Below are positions 10,829 to 22,100 of a stretch of 64,000 bases of DNA, piece after piece. Made by a program: the position numbers and the translations under genes. The first letter of the stretch is position 1, and the number at the start of each line of letters is the position of its first letter. This DNA comes from Pleodorina starrii (taxonomy: Eukaryota > Chlorophyta > Chlorophyceae > Chlamydomonadales > Volvocaceae): positions 2,352,501-2,416,500 of the forward strand of contig BRXU01000010.1 of the NCBI GenBank assembly GCA_030267565.1, given 5' to 3'. The notes under the pieces are model-generated. The model saw only the letters and a program-made list of their open reading frames with translations. It did no database searches and had not been told where the DNA came from.

Positions 10829-12080
10829 GCGGGGTGTTGGGAGTGGGGGATCTCGGTGTCTGAGGTCCTTAGGGTGCGAGGGGCCTCGAGGGTGGGGGGA
10901 GTGCGGTGCGGGTTGCCTAGGGAGGGGGGTGCGGTGCGGGGCTTGCTGTGGGTGGGGCCGGAGGGGGTCTTGGGGGTCGGGGGAGCTTAGGAGCAGGGTT
11001 GGTGTGGTGCAGGCTGCCGCGGGAGGCAGGTGCGGTTCGGAGGCTGCTGTCTTGAGGGGTCGCCCCCTGTGTGGGGTCTGTGGGTGTTTTGTCGCTGGCG
11101 CTCTCGTGCCTTGGTCTCTGACCCGGCGGTGCTGCCCCTGCGGCCTGGAGGGGGGGGTTCTTGGGAGTGGGGTGCGTGTGGCGCCGGGGGGTCTGGGGAG
11201 GGTTTCGGGGGGGGGACTGGGGAGGGGCGGGGGGGCTTCGGTGCAGGGTTGGTGTGGTGCAGGCCGCCGTGGGAGGCAGGTGCGGTTCGGGGGTCGCCCC
11301 CAGGGTGGGGTCTGCGGGTGTCTTGTCGCCGGCACGCTTGTGCCCTGGCTTCCAGCCAGGCAGTGTTGCCCCTGCTGCGCCCGTGGGGGTTCTTGGGAGC
11401 CGGGGGGACGTGGGAGTGAGGTTCCTGCGGTGCGGGGTGTCTTGGGAGGGAGGTGTGTCTTCGGGCCTGCTGTCTTGCGGGGACGCCCCCAGGGTGGGGT
11501 CGGTTGTTGATTGTCTCCGGTGCGCTTGTGTGGCACCGTCCCTGCGGCTTTTGTGGCTCTGGGAGGCGGTTTCGGTGGTGCGGGGTTCTCTTCGGGCGTG
11601 CTGTGGGTTTTCTGTTTTCTCTGGTGCTCCCCGGTGGGGGGGGGGCTCGTTTGCCCTGGTTCGCTGCGGTGGTTGCCCGGTTTTGTTTGTTGTTCCTGTT
11701 GCTGTCGCCCAGGGTGTAGGGTTCGCCCCTTGGCTGTTGAGGTTGTGCAGGTTGTGGTTGTGTTGTCGCTGTGGTCGCTGTTGGGGCCTTTGCCCATCCC
11801 TGGGGCTTGTCTCCGGTGACGGGCCCTGTTGTTGGTCCGTGGTGCTGGCCCGGGTGTTGGGCCGTGGTTTTGGCCCTGGTGTTGGGCCGTGGTGTTGGCT
11901 CTGGTTTTGGGCCCTGGTGTTGGGCCCTGGTGTTGGGCTGTGGGGTTGGCCCTGGTGTTGGGCCGTGGTGTTGGCCCTGGTGTTGGGCCCTGGGGTTTGG
12001 CCCTGGTGTTGGGCCCTGGTGTTGGTTTCAGTTCCCTCCTCGGTGTCTTGGAGGTAGGGGTGGCCGTGTGTGCCGCCCGG
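10829..12080 (+). other. ZL 3' UTR, G-rich with minisatellite (copy 4)
   Basis: The first ~900 bp of the sense strand is strongly G-rich with many runs of 4-9 G (for example 11150-11235), which could form G-quadruplexes. From ~11830 it becomes a minisatellite built on GGGCCCTGGTGTT-like units. The long open frames on both strands here arise from composition. This UTR is near-identical in all copies, though only ~1250 of 1453 bp remain in this one. Confidence 0.8.
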
Positions 12081-12092
12081 GTGGGTGGGAGG

Positions 12093-12140
12093 GAGTGCGC
12101 GAACAGAGATAATTTAGCCTGACCGGCTGCGCAAGGGACT
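12093..12140 (+). repeat. 48-bp dispersed repeat, copy 1
   Basis: A 48-bp sequence (starts GAGTGCGCGAACAGAG, ends GCGCAAGGGACT) is identical to 25070-25117, with unrelated DNA on both sides of each. Here it sits at the junction between ZL copy 4 and DIRS-like copy A. It may be a DIRS-type terminal or internal repeat or a small inserted fragment. Confidence 0.8.
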
Positions 12141-12358
12141 GAGTCGGTTTCTGCGGAGATGTCTTATGTGAGACCATGGCCTGCCGTGTACGGCGCCAAC
12201 TGTCTTCAGTTGTACGAGCACTTCGGGAATCACAATTGCCGGAGTGCAAGCGCAGTACGCAGTACAAGGGCTGTCTTTGTCTGGGTGTGTCAGGACTCGG
12301 AGTTTCTGCAACCACCGCTTACAGTTACGATTCCTGTAACCGTGCTGCATCTCCTCGC

Positions 12359-12379
12359 CCAAACCACCTCGCCTTAGCG
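12359..12379 (+). repeat. 21-bp direct repeat, copy 1
   Basis: CCAAACCACCTCGCC followed by TTAGCG; it recurs at 23475-23495 with one mismatch in the same orientation. The two sites lie near the two ends of DIRS-like copy A, as expected for split direct repeats of Pat/Ngaro-type elements. That reading is inference. Confidence 0.55.
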
Positions 12380-12652
12380 TCTCGGACACCCCCAGACGAA
12401 CTCGCCTTAGCGGACAGCCTTCCCGCCTTCCCGAATAGACCTACGAGCCCTGCTGGTACACCTCCGGAACCTGCTCGGCCGTCCGACTCCCTGGCGCCGA
12501 CGCTAGCTGACGCGCGCCCCGCGTCGCTGTGCCACCGCGCTCCCTCGCTCACTCTCGTACGGGTCTTTGAACGCCCATGGGACCCGACCGCCGTACGCTC
12601 CGTCACGCGCATCAGCACTGCCACCCCCCCTGTCCCTATCGGCCGGAGCCCG

Positions 12653-13144
12653 TCAAAACATCAGTGCCTCAAACGCCACCCGATCATTGCTGTGCACGCG
12701 CGCCATCGGTACCCAGGGGTGCGCCATTTCGGGGGCGCCGGCTAGCCGGGTTGGCAGGCACTCCTCGGTCTCTTCCGGGTAAGCCGCCATCAGATAGCCG
12801 TCCCAGGTCAGGACCGCGACCTCTCGCTCCGTGTGGTGCAGGGCGGCGAGTACCGGTGCGTAGGTGTAGGGGCGCCACATGGGCTGCCCGCTGTCGTCCC
12901 CACGGGGTCTCGCGGCCTCCCACCCGGCCCCGTCCCGGGCCAGCCAGAGCACGACCGGGCGCGACGCCGGCGACACCGGGCTCGCCGGCGGGCGCCGGAA
13001 ACCGTCGCGCGTGGCCTGGGGCGTACCTGGGGTCACCTGCGAGGGCAATGCCGGCGCCGCGTGGCACGGGTGGGCGAGGTCACGCGAGTCAGGGCGCGTT
13101 GGCGTCGCCGCCCTACTCCCTTCCCCCGGAAGGGCGCCCGGCAC
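12653..13144 (-). CDS. Small ORF downstream of DIRS-like RT-RNase H (copy A)
   Basis: An open frame of 163 codons starts right after the RNase H stop (first codon GTG; no ATG at the start) and is preserved at 37755-38246 in copy B. The N-terminal half is Pro/Ala-rich; the C-terminal half looks globular (PVVLWLARDGAGWEAARP, TEREVAVLTWDGYLMAAYP). I do not recognise the family. Its position between RNase H and the expected recombinase suggests an element-encoded accessory product or the N-terminal remnant of the next ORF. Confidence 0.5.
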   Translation of the reverse strand: MPGALPGEGSRAATPTRPDSRDLAHPCHAAPALPSQVTPGTPQATRDGFRRPPASPVSPASRPVVLWLARDGAGWEAARPRGDDSGQPMWRPYTYAPVLAALHHTEREVAVLTWDGYLMAAYPEETEECLPTRLAGAPEMAHPWVPMARVHSNDRVAFEALMF

Positions 13145-13676
13145 CTACCACGCAATGTAAACGGCCTCCAGCTTGTACGGAAGCGAGGCCCGGACGCGCA
13201 CCTCCCCACCCGGCGCCTGGGGCCCCGGGATGCAGGGGCGCTCCTGCGCGAGGACCCACCGCTGCCGGACCGGCAGGCTGAGGAGCATGGCCCGCCACGG
13301 GCGGGGCCAAACCGGGGCGATCAGCAGCACGTCCACCCGCTCGTCCGCGATTTTCCGGATGACCGGGCCCAGCAGACCGAACGGCGGGTAACAGTACAGC
13401 AGCGGCTGCCCGCCTGCTCTCAGGCCCGCCCAGGACTGCGCCAGCGCGTCAACCCCGCGCGTGGAGGGGCTCCAGTGGGGGGAGAAGAAGTAGCCCGCCA
13501 CCTTGGTGGAGAACTCGTCCGCAAAGAGGTCGAAAGCCGGGCTGCGGTCCTGCAGCTCCGGCCGGCCGAGCAGCCAGTCGTACACCTCCGCCCGCAGGAG
13601 CCACTGCGTGGGGTCCGTGTACTTGCTGAGCGCGTCCGCGTACCGCTGCTGCACGTCGGTGCGGGGGCGCCAGACC

Positions 13677-15502
13677 GCTCCTCGCTCCCGACCCGGCTGG
13701 CCTACCCAGAGACCACGGACGCGCGTGCCATCCTGCATGAGCCCCTGTTCTTCAATGCAGCCCTGCGTGACCCCGCCACCGACCAGCCCTTCACCCCGCC
13801 GGCTGGGACCGCCCACCTGGGACCCCGCACCCTGGCCGAGCTCCGTGCAGCGTCGCCCATGACCCAGCACGAACCCCTCATGCAGGCGGTCCTTGGGGCC
13901 ATCCCAACCGACTGGCGGAGACTGCTGCCAGCCGACCCCCTGGACCCCGAACTGCCGCCGGCGCCCGACTGGCTCCTGTCGCCCGATGGCAGCCGGGTAA
14001 GCAGCCCTACGGGAGTCTTGTGGGCCGTCCTGCCCAACGGCCGCTTGGTGCCCCCAGACAGCGAGCAGGCCGGAGCAGCAGGGGACGCCGACTGGCCTGC
14101 AGCCTGCGTGCTGCCGGGCCGCAAGCCGCGCCGACACTGGACCTTGGAGGACCATCAGCGATACAGCGAGGCGCCCCCGGCCCAACGCGCCTCCTCATGG
14201 CCAGTGGAATACCAGCTGCTGGGGCTTTGGGACTCGGTCCAGTGCTACCCCCTCAGCCACGGCCACGGCACGCTGCCCCTCATCCACTACACAGTGAGTG
14301 AGGTGCGCCACTGCCTCACCGCCCGCGGCCACAGCTGGGGCCGGGACCAGGACACGGAGCCCCTCATGCCCGCGGCGTGGCCCGAGCAGCCGCACAGCCA
14401 GCTACAGCAACAGGAGGCCCGCTGGCACCAACACTGGCTGGCTCAGCAAGCGCCCAGCCGCAGCCGGTGGTTTGCCATGAACCCCACGCCCAGCCCCGGC
14501 TGGATGCGGCCCCGCTCCTCCCCCCCATCACTGCCCTCGGCCGCTGCAAGCCCGGTCAGCCAGCCTAGCAGCCGCCATGCGGCACCGCACCAGCAGGACC
14601 CCGGTGCTGCCGCCGGACCGTCGGCACCCGCCGGGCCGGCCCCGGAGGCAGACCCGGCAGCTGATGGCCCGGCTGGCATGTCTCCCCTCGACCGCCGGCG
14701 GGCCTGGCAGCGGCTGTGGGACTGCCCCGCAAGCAACCGGGCCAAGGCGCTCGCCTGGCGGCTGCACCATGGACGGCTCCCGTGCGGGGTGTACCTGGCC
14801 TCCAAAGGTCAGCCGCAGCGTGCCCACTGCTCTGCTCCTAGCTGCTCGGTGGACGGCAACCTGCATGTCGCCAGCCTGACCCACGTCTTCTTGGAGTGCG
14901 GGGCTTCCACCGCAGCTCGGGTTTGGCTGGCAGAGCTGTGGGCAACAGTCTCCGGGGCCGCGGACTTGCCTTTCAGACAGCCGGCTGTGCTGCTGGGAGA
15001 CTGGCCGGGAGGGTGGCCGGCCTACCCCACCAGCCCTGGGCTGCAGCTGCTGTGGGCAGCCCTTCGAGCCACTTGGCTGTGGGCGGTCTGGGGCCACTAC
15101 CACAGGGCGGAGCCTGATGACCATCCGTCGGCCACGGTGGTGGGCTGCGTCATTGGGGAGCTGCAGCGTCTCATGAGGGCACATTTCAGCATGGCGGCGC
15201 TCTCCGAGGACACTCTGGCGGGGCTGCCCCGGGGCCACATCACAGCACAGCTGAAGCCCGGCCGGCTGGATGCCTTCGCAGCCTCCTGGGCGCATGAAGG
15301 CGTCCTCTGCTCCGTGCAGCGGGTGGCTGGCAGCAGCCCGCGTCTGCAGGTTCATCTGTCCCGGGTGGCCCCGGTCCCAGCACCACAGGCACCCGCCGGG
15401 GGCGCCCAGGCAGCACAGCAGGTCTCCCCATCCGGGTCAGCCATCAGCGCCCAGCCCAGCCAGGCAGCAGCTCAGCTGACAGGGCAGCCGGGGCCGTCGT
15501 GA
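13677..15502 (+). pseudogene. ZL ORF2, C-terminal half (copy 5)
   Basis: The frame is open from the insertion point to the TGA after GQPGPS. It covers the post-RT region (SSLPTRLAYPETTDARA, WRRLLPADPLDPELPP), a variable Pro/Ala linker, the domain LDRRRAWQRLWDCPASNRAK and the zinc motif C-x4-C-x12-H-x4-C (~14825-14900), then the C-terminal tail. No RT catalytic residues remain. Confidence 0.88.
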
Positions 15503-16479
15503 GCGGGGTGTTGGGAGTGGGGGATCTCGGTGTCTGAGGTCCTTAGGGTGCGAGGGGCCTCGAGGGTGGGGGGAGTGCGGTGCGGGTTGCCTAGGGAGGG
15601 GGGTGCGGTGCGGGGCTTGCTGTGGGTGGGGCCGGAGGGGGTCTTGGGGGTCGGGGGAGCTTAGGAGCAGGGTTGGTGTGGTGCAGGCTGCCGCGGGAGG
15701 CAGGTGCGGTTCGGAGGCTGCTGTCTTGAGGGGTCGCCCCCTGTGTGGGGTCTGTGGGTGTTTTGTCGCTGGCGCTCTCGTGCCTTGGTCTCTGACCCGG
15801 CGGTGCTGCCCCTGCGGCCTGGAGGGGGGGGTTCTTGGGAGTGGGGTGCGTGTGGCGCCGGGGGGTCTGGGGAGGGTTTCGGGGGGGGGACTGGGGAGGG
15901 GCGGGGGGGCTTCGGTGCAGGGTTGGTGTGGTGCAGGCCGCCGTGGGAGGCAGGTGCGGTTCGGGGGTCGCCCCCAGGGTGGGGTCTGCGGGTGTCTTGT
16001 CGCCGGCACGCTTGTGCCCTGGCTTCCAGCCAGGCAGTGTTGCCCCTGCTGCGCCCGTGGGGGTTCTTGGGAGCCGGGGGGACGTGGGAGTGAGGTTCCT
16101 GCGGTGCGGGGTGTCTTGGGAGGGAGGTGTGTCTTCGGGCCTGCTGTCTTGCGGGGACGCCCCCAGGGTGGGGTCGGTTGTTGTTTGTCTCCGGTGCGCT
16201 TGTGTGGCACCGTCCCTGCGGCTTTTGTGGCTCTGGGAGGCGGTTTCGGTGGTGCGGGGTTCTCTTCGGGCGTGCTGTGGGTTTTCTGTTTTCTCTGGTG
16301 CTCCCCGGTGGGGGGGGGGCTCGTTTGCCCTGGTTCGCTGCGGTGGTTGCCCGGTTTTGTTTGTTGTTCCTGTTGCTGTCGCCCAGGGTGTAGGGTTCGC
16401 CCCTTGGCTGTTGAGGTTGTGCAGGTTGTGGTTGTGTTGTCGCTGTGGTCGCTGTTGGGGCCTTTGCCCATCCCTGGGG

Positions 16480-16715
16480 CTTGTCTCCGGTGACGGGCCC
16501 TGTTGTTGGTCCGTGGTGCTGGCCCGGGTGTTGGGCCGTGGTTTTGGCCCTGGTGTTGGGCCGTGGTGTTGGCTCTGGTTTTGGGCCCTGGTGTAGGGCC
16601 CTGGTGTTGGGCTGTGGGGTTGGCCCTGGTGTTGGGCCGTGGTGTTGGCCCTGGTGTTGGGCCCTGGGGTTTGGCCCTGGTGTTGGGCCCTGGTGTTGGT
16701 TTCAGTTCCCTCCTC
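16480..16715 (+). repeat. ZL 3' UTR minisatellite (representative, copy 5)
   Basis: Tandem degenerate units of 12-14 bp based on GGGCCCTGGTGTT with GGGCCGTGGTGTT and TTTTGGG variants. The same array occurs in every ZL 3' UTR at the same distance before the poly(A). Small substitutions distinguish copies (for example GTAGGG here and in copies 8 and 12 against GTTGGG elsewhere). Confidence 0.85.
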
Positions 16716-18063
16716 GGTGTCTTGGAGGTAGGGGTGGCCGTGTGTGCCGCCCGTGCAGCAGTGGCTCCTGGCCCCTTGCTGCCCCCGTCCCTGTCCCTGT
16801 CCTGTCTGCGAGTTTAGGCGTTGCTTGGCTTTTTCTCTCTCCTTGGCTCCTTGCGGTGGTTTTTTGGGCTTCTTGCCAGGCTGTTGTGGCTTGCCGGTCT
16901 TGCTCGGCTTGCCCGTTGGGCTTCGCTTTCCCAGTCCTTGTAACGTCCCTCGCAGAAAAAAAAAAAAAAAAAAAAAAACCTCGATCTCAGTGTCGGACTC
17001 CGCGCAGCGGCGGTACACGTCCGCGACTGCCAGCAGGCATTCGTTGGCCCCCTTCATGCCCAGGATGCAGAAGCCGGAAGCCTGGCTGTCCGTGAAGTAC
17101 TGCAGGCGTCGGTGCTGTACTAGGGCCAGGGCCAGCTGCTGCAGCCAGCCCACCGTGTGGGACACCGTGCGGATCTCCCGCTCGGTGCTGCTGAAGCGGT
17201 TGCCCAGCATGCGGGCCCGCTCCTCTGGGGAGAACGGGATGCGCATCACCTGCCCCCCGAGCTCCCCGTTGGGCAGGAAGGCGGCGTAAGCGGATTCCGA
17301 GGCGTCGCCGACCGCCTGAATGAGCACCGCCGGCCCCTTGTGCCAACGCGCGCGGCCGTTGCAGCGCTCGAGCACCTCCAGAAACAGGCGTGCCTCTTGC
17401 AGGGCCTGGGACGGGTCCGGGAGGGCCTCGTCCCAGCCGCCGTGGCCCTTGAGCGCCCGAGCGATCAGGCGGCTGTGCAGCGGAGCCGGTCCGACCGCCG
17501 GGCTCATGGCCACCATTTTGCCAACCAGCCGAGCCAGCTCCCGCGCTGTCACCGCAGCCTGCGCGCTGAGCTGCTGCACCAACGCGGCCAGGGCGTCGAT
17601 CTTCTCCTGGGGCACCCGGAACGCCTGCGCCGGCGCGTCCACGATGAAGCCGAGGAAGCGCACCGTGGGGCGCGGCAGGAACTGGCATTTGCCGATGCTG
17701 AGGGTAAAGCCGAGGGCCGCGCAGATGCGCACGACCTGTCGGCACTGGAACTTGGCTTTCGGCTCCGACTCGGCGGCCCCCGACTGATCGTCGATGAGGG
17801 ACGACATGCGGACGCCCCGCTCACGGATCGGGCGGTACACCTCCTGCTTGATGACCGTGTAGATGCGGCACGCCGGCGCCAGTCCGAATGGCAGGAAGGG
17901 CCAGACCCAGATCTGGCTCTCCCATTCCATGCCCAGGTAGGTCCACATGTCGGGGTGCATGGGAATCTGCCAGTAACCCGACTTGTCGTCCGTAGCGTAA
18001 AGGAAGTCACCCGGGCGCACGTACGCCTTCATGTCGCGCAGGCGCTCGTATAGGAACCGGACG

Positions 18064-18083
18064 CAGAAAAAAAAAAAAAAAAA
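18064..18083 (+). mobile_element. Micro-insertion: last 3 bp of ZL plus A17
   Basis: CAG and 17 A, flanked on both sides by the 13-bp duplication TAGGAACCGGACG (18051-18063 and 18084-18096). DIRS-B (34240-34260) has the site once, without the insert. CAG is the ZL 3' terminus, so this is an extremely 5'-truncated retrotransposition. Confidence 0.9.
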
Positions 18084-18824
18084 TAGGAACCGGACGTACG
18101 CGATGAAGGCGTTCACGTACATGGTGTTCAGGCACAAGCGCAGCTTAGCGCCCACCACCACCAGCAGGCCGTTAATGACGCGGGGCTTCCCCGGCCCGGT
18201 CCACGGCCGGATCACCCCCGCCGCAGCGCACTTCTCTAACTCCGCCCGGACGAAATCCGCGTGCTGGTACGCGCTGGCGTGGTTGGGCAACTGCACCTGC
18301 TGCGGCGCCGTACCCGTGAAGAAGGAGGCGGGGTCGCGTTCGGGAGCCGCCTGGCGCAGCATTTGGTGGAGGTATTGGCGCTTCTTTGCTGCGTCAGGCG
18401 CAAGCTGCTGCCCCGGGCTGTCAGGGCTTACGAAGTCGAGGCGGAGGCCGTCGCGAATCACCCCTAGCGCCAGTTTCTGCGGCCCAGTTTCTGCGGCCCA
18501 GACCCACCTGAGGCCCGCAGGAAGTAGGCCTCCCACACGGCGGCTAGCCGCTGGGGTCGGCCCGGGAGGAACTGGTCCGGGTCAGGGAGCAGGGCGTGCA
18601 GGTCGGCCAGGTAGTCCGCGTCGCTAGAGAGGTCCACGCTGCCTGGCTGCGACAGGTTGTCGAGGGCTGCGAGCGCGTCTAGCGCCTCCTGGCGGGCGCG
18701 GGCGACATCTAGCTGAGGCGGCGCGTAGCGGCGATGCGACTCGGGCATTACACGTTGCACTGCCGCCGGCGGCGGGACCATCGGGTCCGCCGCCGGGTCC
18801 ACACAGCAGCCGTGCGTCACGGCC

Positions 18825-18841
18825 TCCGGAATTAAAAAAAA
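18825..18841 (+). mobile_element. Micro-insertion: SINE 3' end plus A8
   Basis: TCCGGAATT and eight A between two copies of CGGCC (18820-18824 and 18842-18846). TCCGGAATT is the 3' end of the SINE at 31019 and 51914. DIRS-B around 33523 shows the uninterrupted target. It breaks the RT N-terminal frame in copy A. Confidence 0.88.
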
Positions 18842-19133
18842 CGGCCGTCTCCTCTATGCCCTCGCGCGCCGCCATCCCGTCGGGCGTCGCGGGCGCCTGC
18901 ACCGGCCACCAGCACAACGTCAGTCCGTCCGCCCGTAGCCACATCCCCGCCGACCGGCCGGGCTCATGCGCTGCCACCCGCCTGCGCCTCAGGCCCTACT
19001 ACCCCTCGCCCACCAAGGCCACAAGAGCCGCGCGCTACTCCCTCTGTTCTTCCGTCCGCGGCGTGCCTATCCCTCGAGGCCTAGGACCCGAACCGACCAC
19101 GCCGGGGCCTGCAGGCCTGTGCACGTCCTACTA

Positions 19134-22100
19134 TCAGCTGACCTGGCCGTGTCCAAACGGGTGGGCCGCGCCAGCGCCCGCGTGGGCCCGCGCCGCACCG
19201 CCCGGCGACGGGGGAGGCGGCGCGGCCGGCGCCCCGCCTCCCAGCCCCGCACCCGGGCCCCGGGGACGTCGGTCCCGGCCGGGCTGGCCCCCGACGCCGT
19301 CCGCTCGCCTCCTCTTGTCCGTCGGCTCCCGGTTCCAGTCCGGGATTTCCCGCAGCGTCACGCGCGCGGCGGCCGTCAGGTCCGCCAGCCTCTTGTAGTG
19401 GATGAAGCGGCATGGGTCGTGGAAGCACCGACCGGCTGCGTCGTCCAGGCAAGCCATTTCAGCATGGCGGCGCTCTCCGAGGACACTCTGGCGGGGCTGC
19501 CCCGGGGCCGCATCACAGCACAGCTGAAGCCCGGCCGGCTGGATGCCTTCGAAGCCTCCTGGGCGCATGAAGGCGTCCTCTGCTCCGTGCAGCGGGTGGC
19601 TGGCAGCAGCCCGCGTCTGCAGGTTCATCTGTCCCGGGTGGCCCCGGTCCCAGCACCACAGGCACCCGCCGGGGGCGCCCAGGCAGCACAGCAGGTCTCC
19701 CCATCCGGGTCAGCCATCAGCGCCCAGCCCAGCCAGGCAGCAGCTCAGCTGACAGGGCAGCCGGGGCCGTCGTGAGCGGGGTGTTGGGAGTGGGGGATCT
19801 CGGTGTCTGAGGTCCTTAGGGTGCGAGGGGCCTCGAGGGTGGGGGGAGTGCGGTGCGGGTTGCCTAGGGAGGGGGGTGCGGTGCGGGGCTTGCTGTGGGT
19901 GGGGCCGGAGGGGGTCTTGGGGGTCGGGGGAGCTTAGGAGCAGGGTTGGTGTGGTGCAGGCTGCCGCGGGAGGCAGGTGCGGTTCGGAGGCTGCTGTCTT
20001 GAGGGGTCGCCCCCTGTGTGGGGTCTGTGGGTGTTTTGTCGCTGGCGCTCTCGTGCCTTGGTCTCTGACCCGGCGGTGCTGCCCCTGCGGCCTGGAGGGG
20101 GGGGTTCTTGGGAGTGGGGTGCGTGTGGCGCCGGGGGGTCTGGGGAGGGTTTCGGGGGGGGGACTGGGGAGGGGCGGGGGGGCTTCGGTGCAGGGTTGGT
20201 GTGGTGCAGGCCGCCGTGGGAGGCAGGTGCGGTTCGGGGGTCGCCCCCAGGGTGGGGTCTGCGGGTGTCTTGTCGCCGGCACGCTTGTGCCCTGGCTTCC
20301 AGCCAGGCAGTGTTGCCCCTGCTGCGCCCGTGGGGGTTCTTGGGAGCCGGGGGGACGTGGGAGTGAGGTTCCTGCGGTGCGGGGTGTCTTGGGAGGGAGG
20401 TGTGTCTTCGGGCCTGCTGTCTTGCGGGGACGCCCCCAGGGTGGGGTCGGTTGTTGTTTGTCTCCGGTGCGCTTGTGTGGCACCGTCCCTGCGGCTTTTG
20501 TGGCTCTGGGAGGCGGTTTCGGTGGTGCGGGGTTCTCTTCGGGCGTGCTGTGGGTTTTCTGTTTTCTCTGGTGCTCCCCGGTGGGGGGGGGGCTCGTTTG
20601 CCCTGGTTCGCTGCGGTGGTTGCCCGGTTTTGTTTGTTGTTCCTGTTGCTGTCGCCCAGGGTGTAGGGTTCGCCCCTTGGCTGTTGAGGTTGTGCAGGTT
20701 GTGGTTGTGTTGTCGCTGTGGTCGCTGTTGGGGCCTTTGCCCATCCCTGGGGCTTGTCTCCGGTGACGGGCCCTGTTGTTGGTCCGTGGTGCTGGCCCGG
20801 GTGTTGGGCCGTGGTTTTGGCCCTGGTGTTGGGCCGTGGTGTTGGCTCTGGTTTTGGGCCCTGGTGTTGGGCCCTGGTGTTGGGCTGTGGGGTTGGCCCT
20901 GGTGTTGGGCCGTGGTGTTGGCCCTGGTGTTGGGCCCTGGGGTTTGGCCCTGGTGTTGGGCCCTGGTGTTGGTTTCAGTTCCCTCCTCGGTGTCTTGGAG
21001 GTAGGGGTGGCCGTGTGTGCCGCCCGTGCAGCAGTGGCTCCTGGCCCCTTGCTGCCCCCGTCCCTGTCCCTGTCCTGTCTGCGAGTTTAGGCGTTGCTTG
21101 GCTTTTTCTCTCTCCTTGGCTCCTTGCGGTGGTTTTTTGGGCTTCTTGCCAGGCTGTTGTGGCTTGCCGGTCTTGCTCGGCTTGCCCGTTGGGCTTCGCT
21201 TTCCCAGTCCTTGTAACGTCCCTCGCAGAAAAAAAAAAAAAAAAAAAAAAAGCCCCCATGTGCCTCAGGAGGTTCCTCGCCTCGCCCGGCCGCAGGGGGC
21301 GGCCCGTGGCGTCAGTCAGCGCCTGCACGACGTCGGGGAGCACCAGGGCGGCGGGCTTCCCCTCCGCCGGGGGCGCCGGCGGCGGCTGGATGTCGGCGAA
21401 GGGCTTGCCGCGCGCCGAGCGCTGCTGCTGCGACTGCTGCCGCTGCTGGCGCGGGTCACCGGCCGCGGGCGGAGCCAGGTTAATCTGCGCGGCGATGGCG
21501 AAGCCGTTCGCCGCGACCTGGCGGGCCTGCTGCACACCCGCCCGGACGGCGGCGATCCAACGGTGCACATACACGAGGCCAGGCCACGGCCCGACGGTCC
21601 GCAGCTCGGCGGCGGAGGGCGGGGACTCCTCGTCCACGGCACCCACGTACACGTCCAGCAGTCCCAAGACGTTGCCGCAGAGGGTAACGTTGCGGCCGGG
21701 CGCCGGTGCGATGTCGGCGGCGGAGGTGCGGCTGAGGGCGTCGCGGGCCCAGGAGAGAGGGCCGTCATCGCAAGCCAGGTGCGCCACTTCCTTGCCGAAG
21801 TCGTCCGCAAAATCGTCAGCGGCGGCGGAGAGCTGATCAGCGATCTTGCGAAGCGTTGCGCCGCGCTGCGCCAAGCGGCCACGTAGGCGGCCGAGCACGG
21901 CATCAGCCACGCCAAGGGGTTCGCAGGCGCGCGACAGCAGCTGCAGCAGTTCCTCGACAACGCTGTCCCACAAGTCGGCCAGGAAGGCCGCTGCCACCTG
22001 GGGGTGAGAGCGCTCGTCGACGACCGTGCCCCGCCTCCTGGCGACCCAGAGGAGGGCGCCAGTGAAGACCACGCGCGCGGCCCGGCGCACGTCGGCTGGC

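Larger units (their letters stand above)
7583..12080 (+). mobile_element. ZL LINE copy 4, truncated at both ends and internally deleted
   Basis: It begins inside ORF1 (first ~100 codons missing), reads through the ORF1/ORF2 overlap and the first half of the endonuclease, then jumps at ~10273 to the ORF2 C terminus and runs into the 3' UTR. At 12080 it breaks off ~200 bp before the normal 3' end, with no poly(A), and abuts DIRS-like DNA. The missing tail means the right boundary came from recombination or deletion rather than simple retrotransposition. Confidence 0.88.
13677..16978 (+). mobile_element. ZL LINE copy 5, 5'-truncated, in DIRS-A RNase H
   Basis: It contains the C-terminal ~608 codons of ORF2 (13677-15502), a complete 1453 bp 3' UTR (15503-16955) and 23 A (16956-16978). 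It inserted between AGACC and ACCTCG of the RNase H gene; copy B shows the empty site. There is no certain target duplication because the target itself repeats ACC. Confidence 0.95.
13145..18990 (-). pseudogene. DIRS-like RT-RNase H polyprotein (copy A), interrupted
   Basis: Coding segments are 18990-16979 and 13676-13145, separated by ZL copy 5. RT motifs: TDDKSGYWQIPMHPDM (motif A), FLPFGLAPAC (B), SSLIDDQSGA (catalytic DD). RNase H motifs: GDASESAY, SSTEREI, YFTDSQA. The C-terminal DIRS signature is DLFADEFSTK ... YCYPPFGLLGPVI ... LLIAPVWPRPW. A 33-bp insertion (20 bp plus 13-bp duplication, 18064-18096) is in frame and adds 11 residues. The N terminus is broken by a local duplication near 18486 and a SINE scar at 18825. 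The stop follows VYIAW at 13145. Confidence 0.88.

Noticed and set aside
15591..18536. A 981-codon minus-strand frame covering RT, poly-Phe and a Pro/Thr-rich tail
   Set aside because: Only the RT part is real coding; the rest is the antisense of the ZL 3' UTR and its poly(A), which is stop-poor because of GC-rich repeats.
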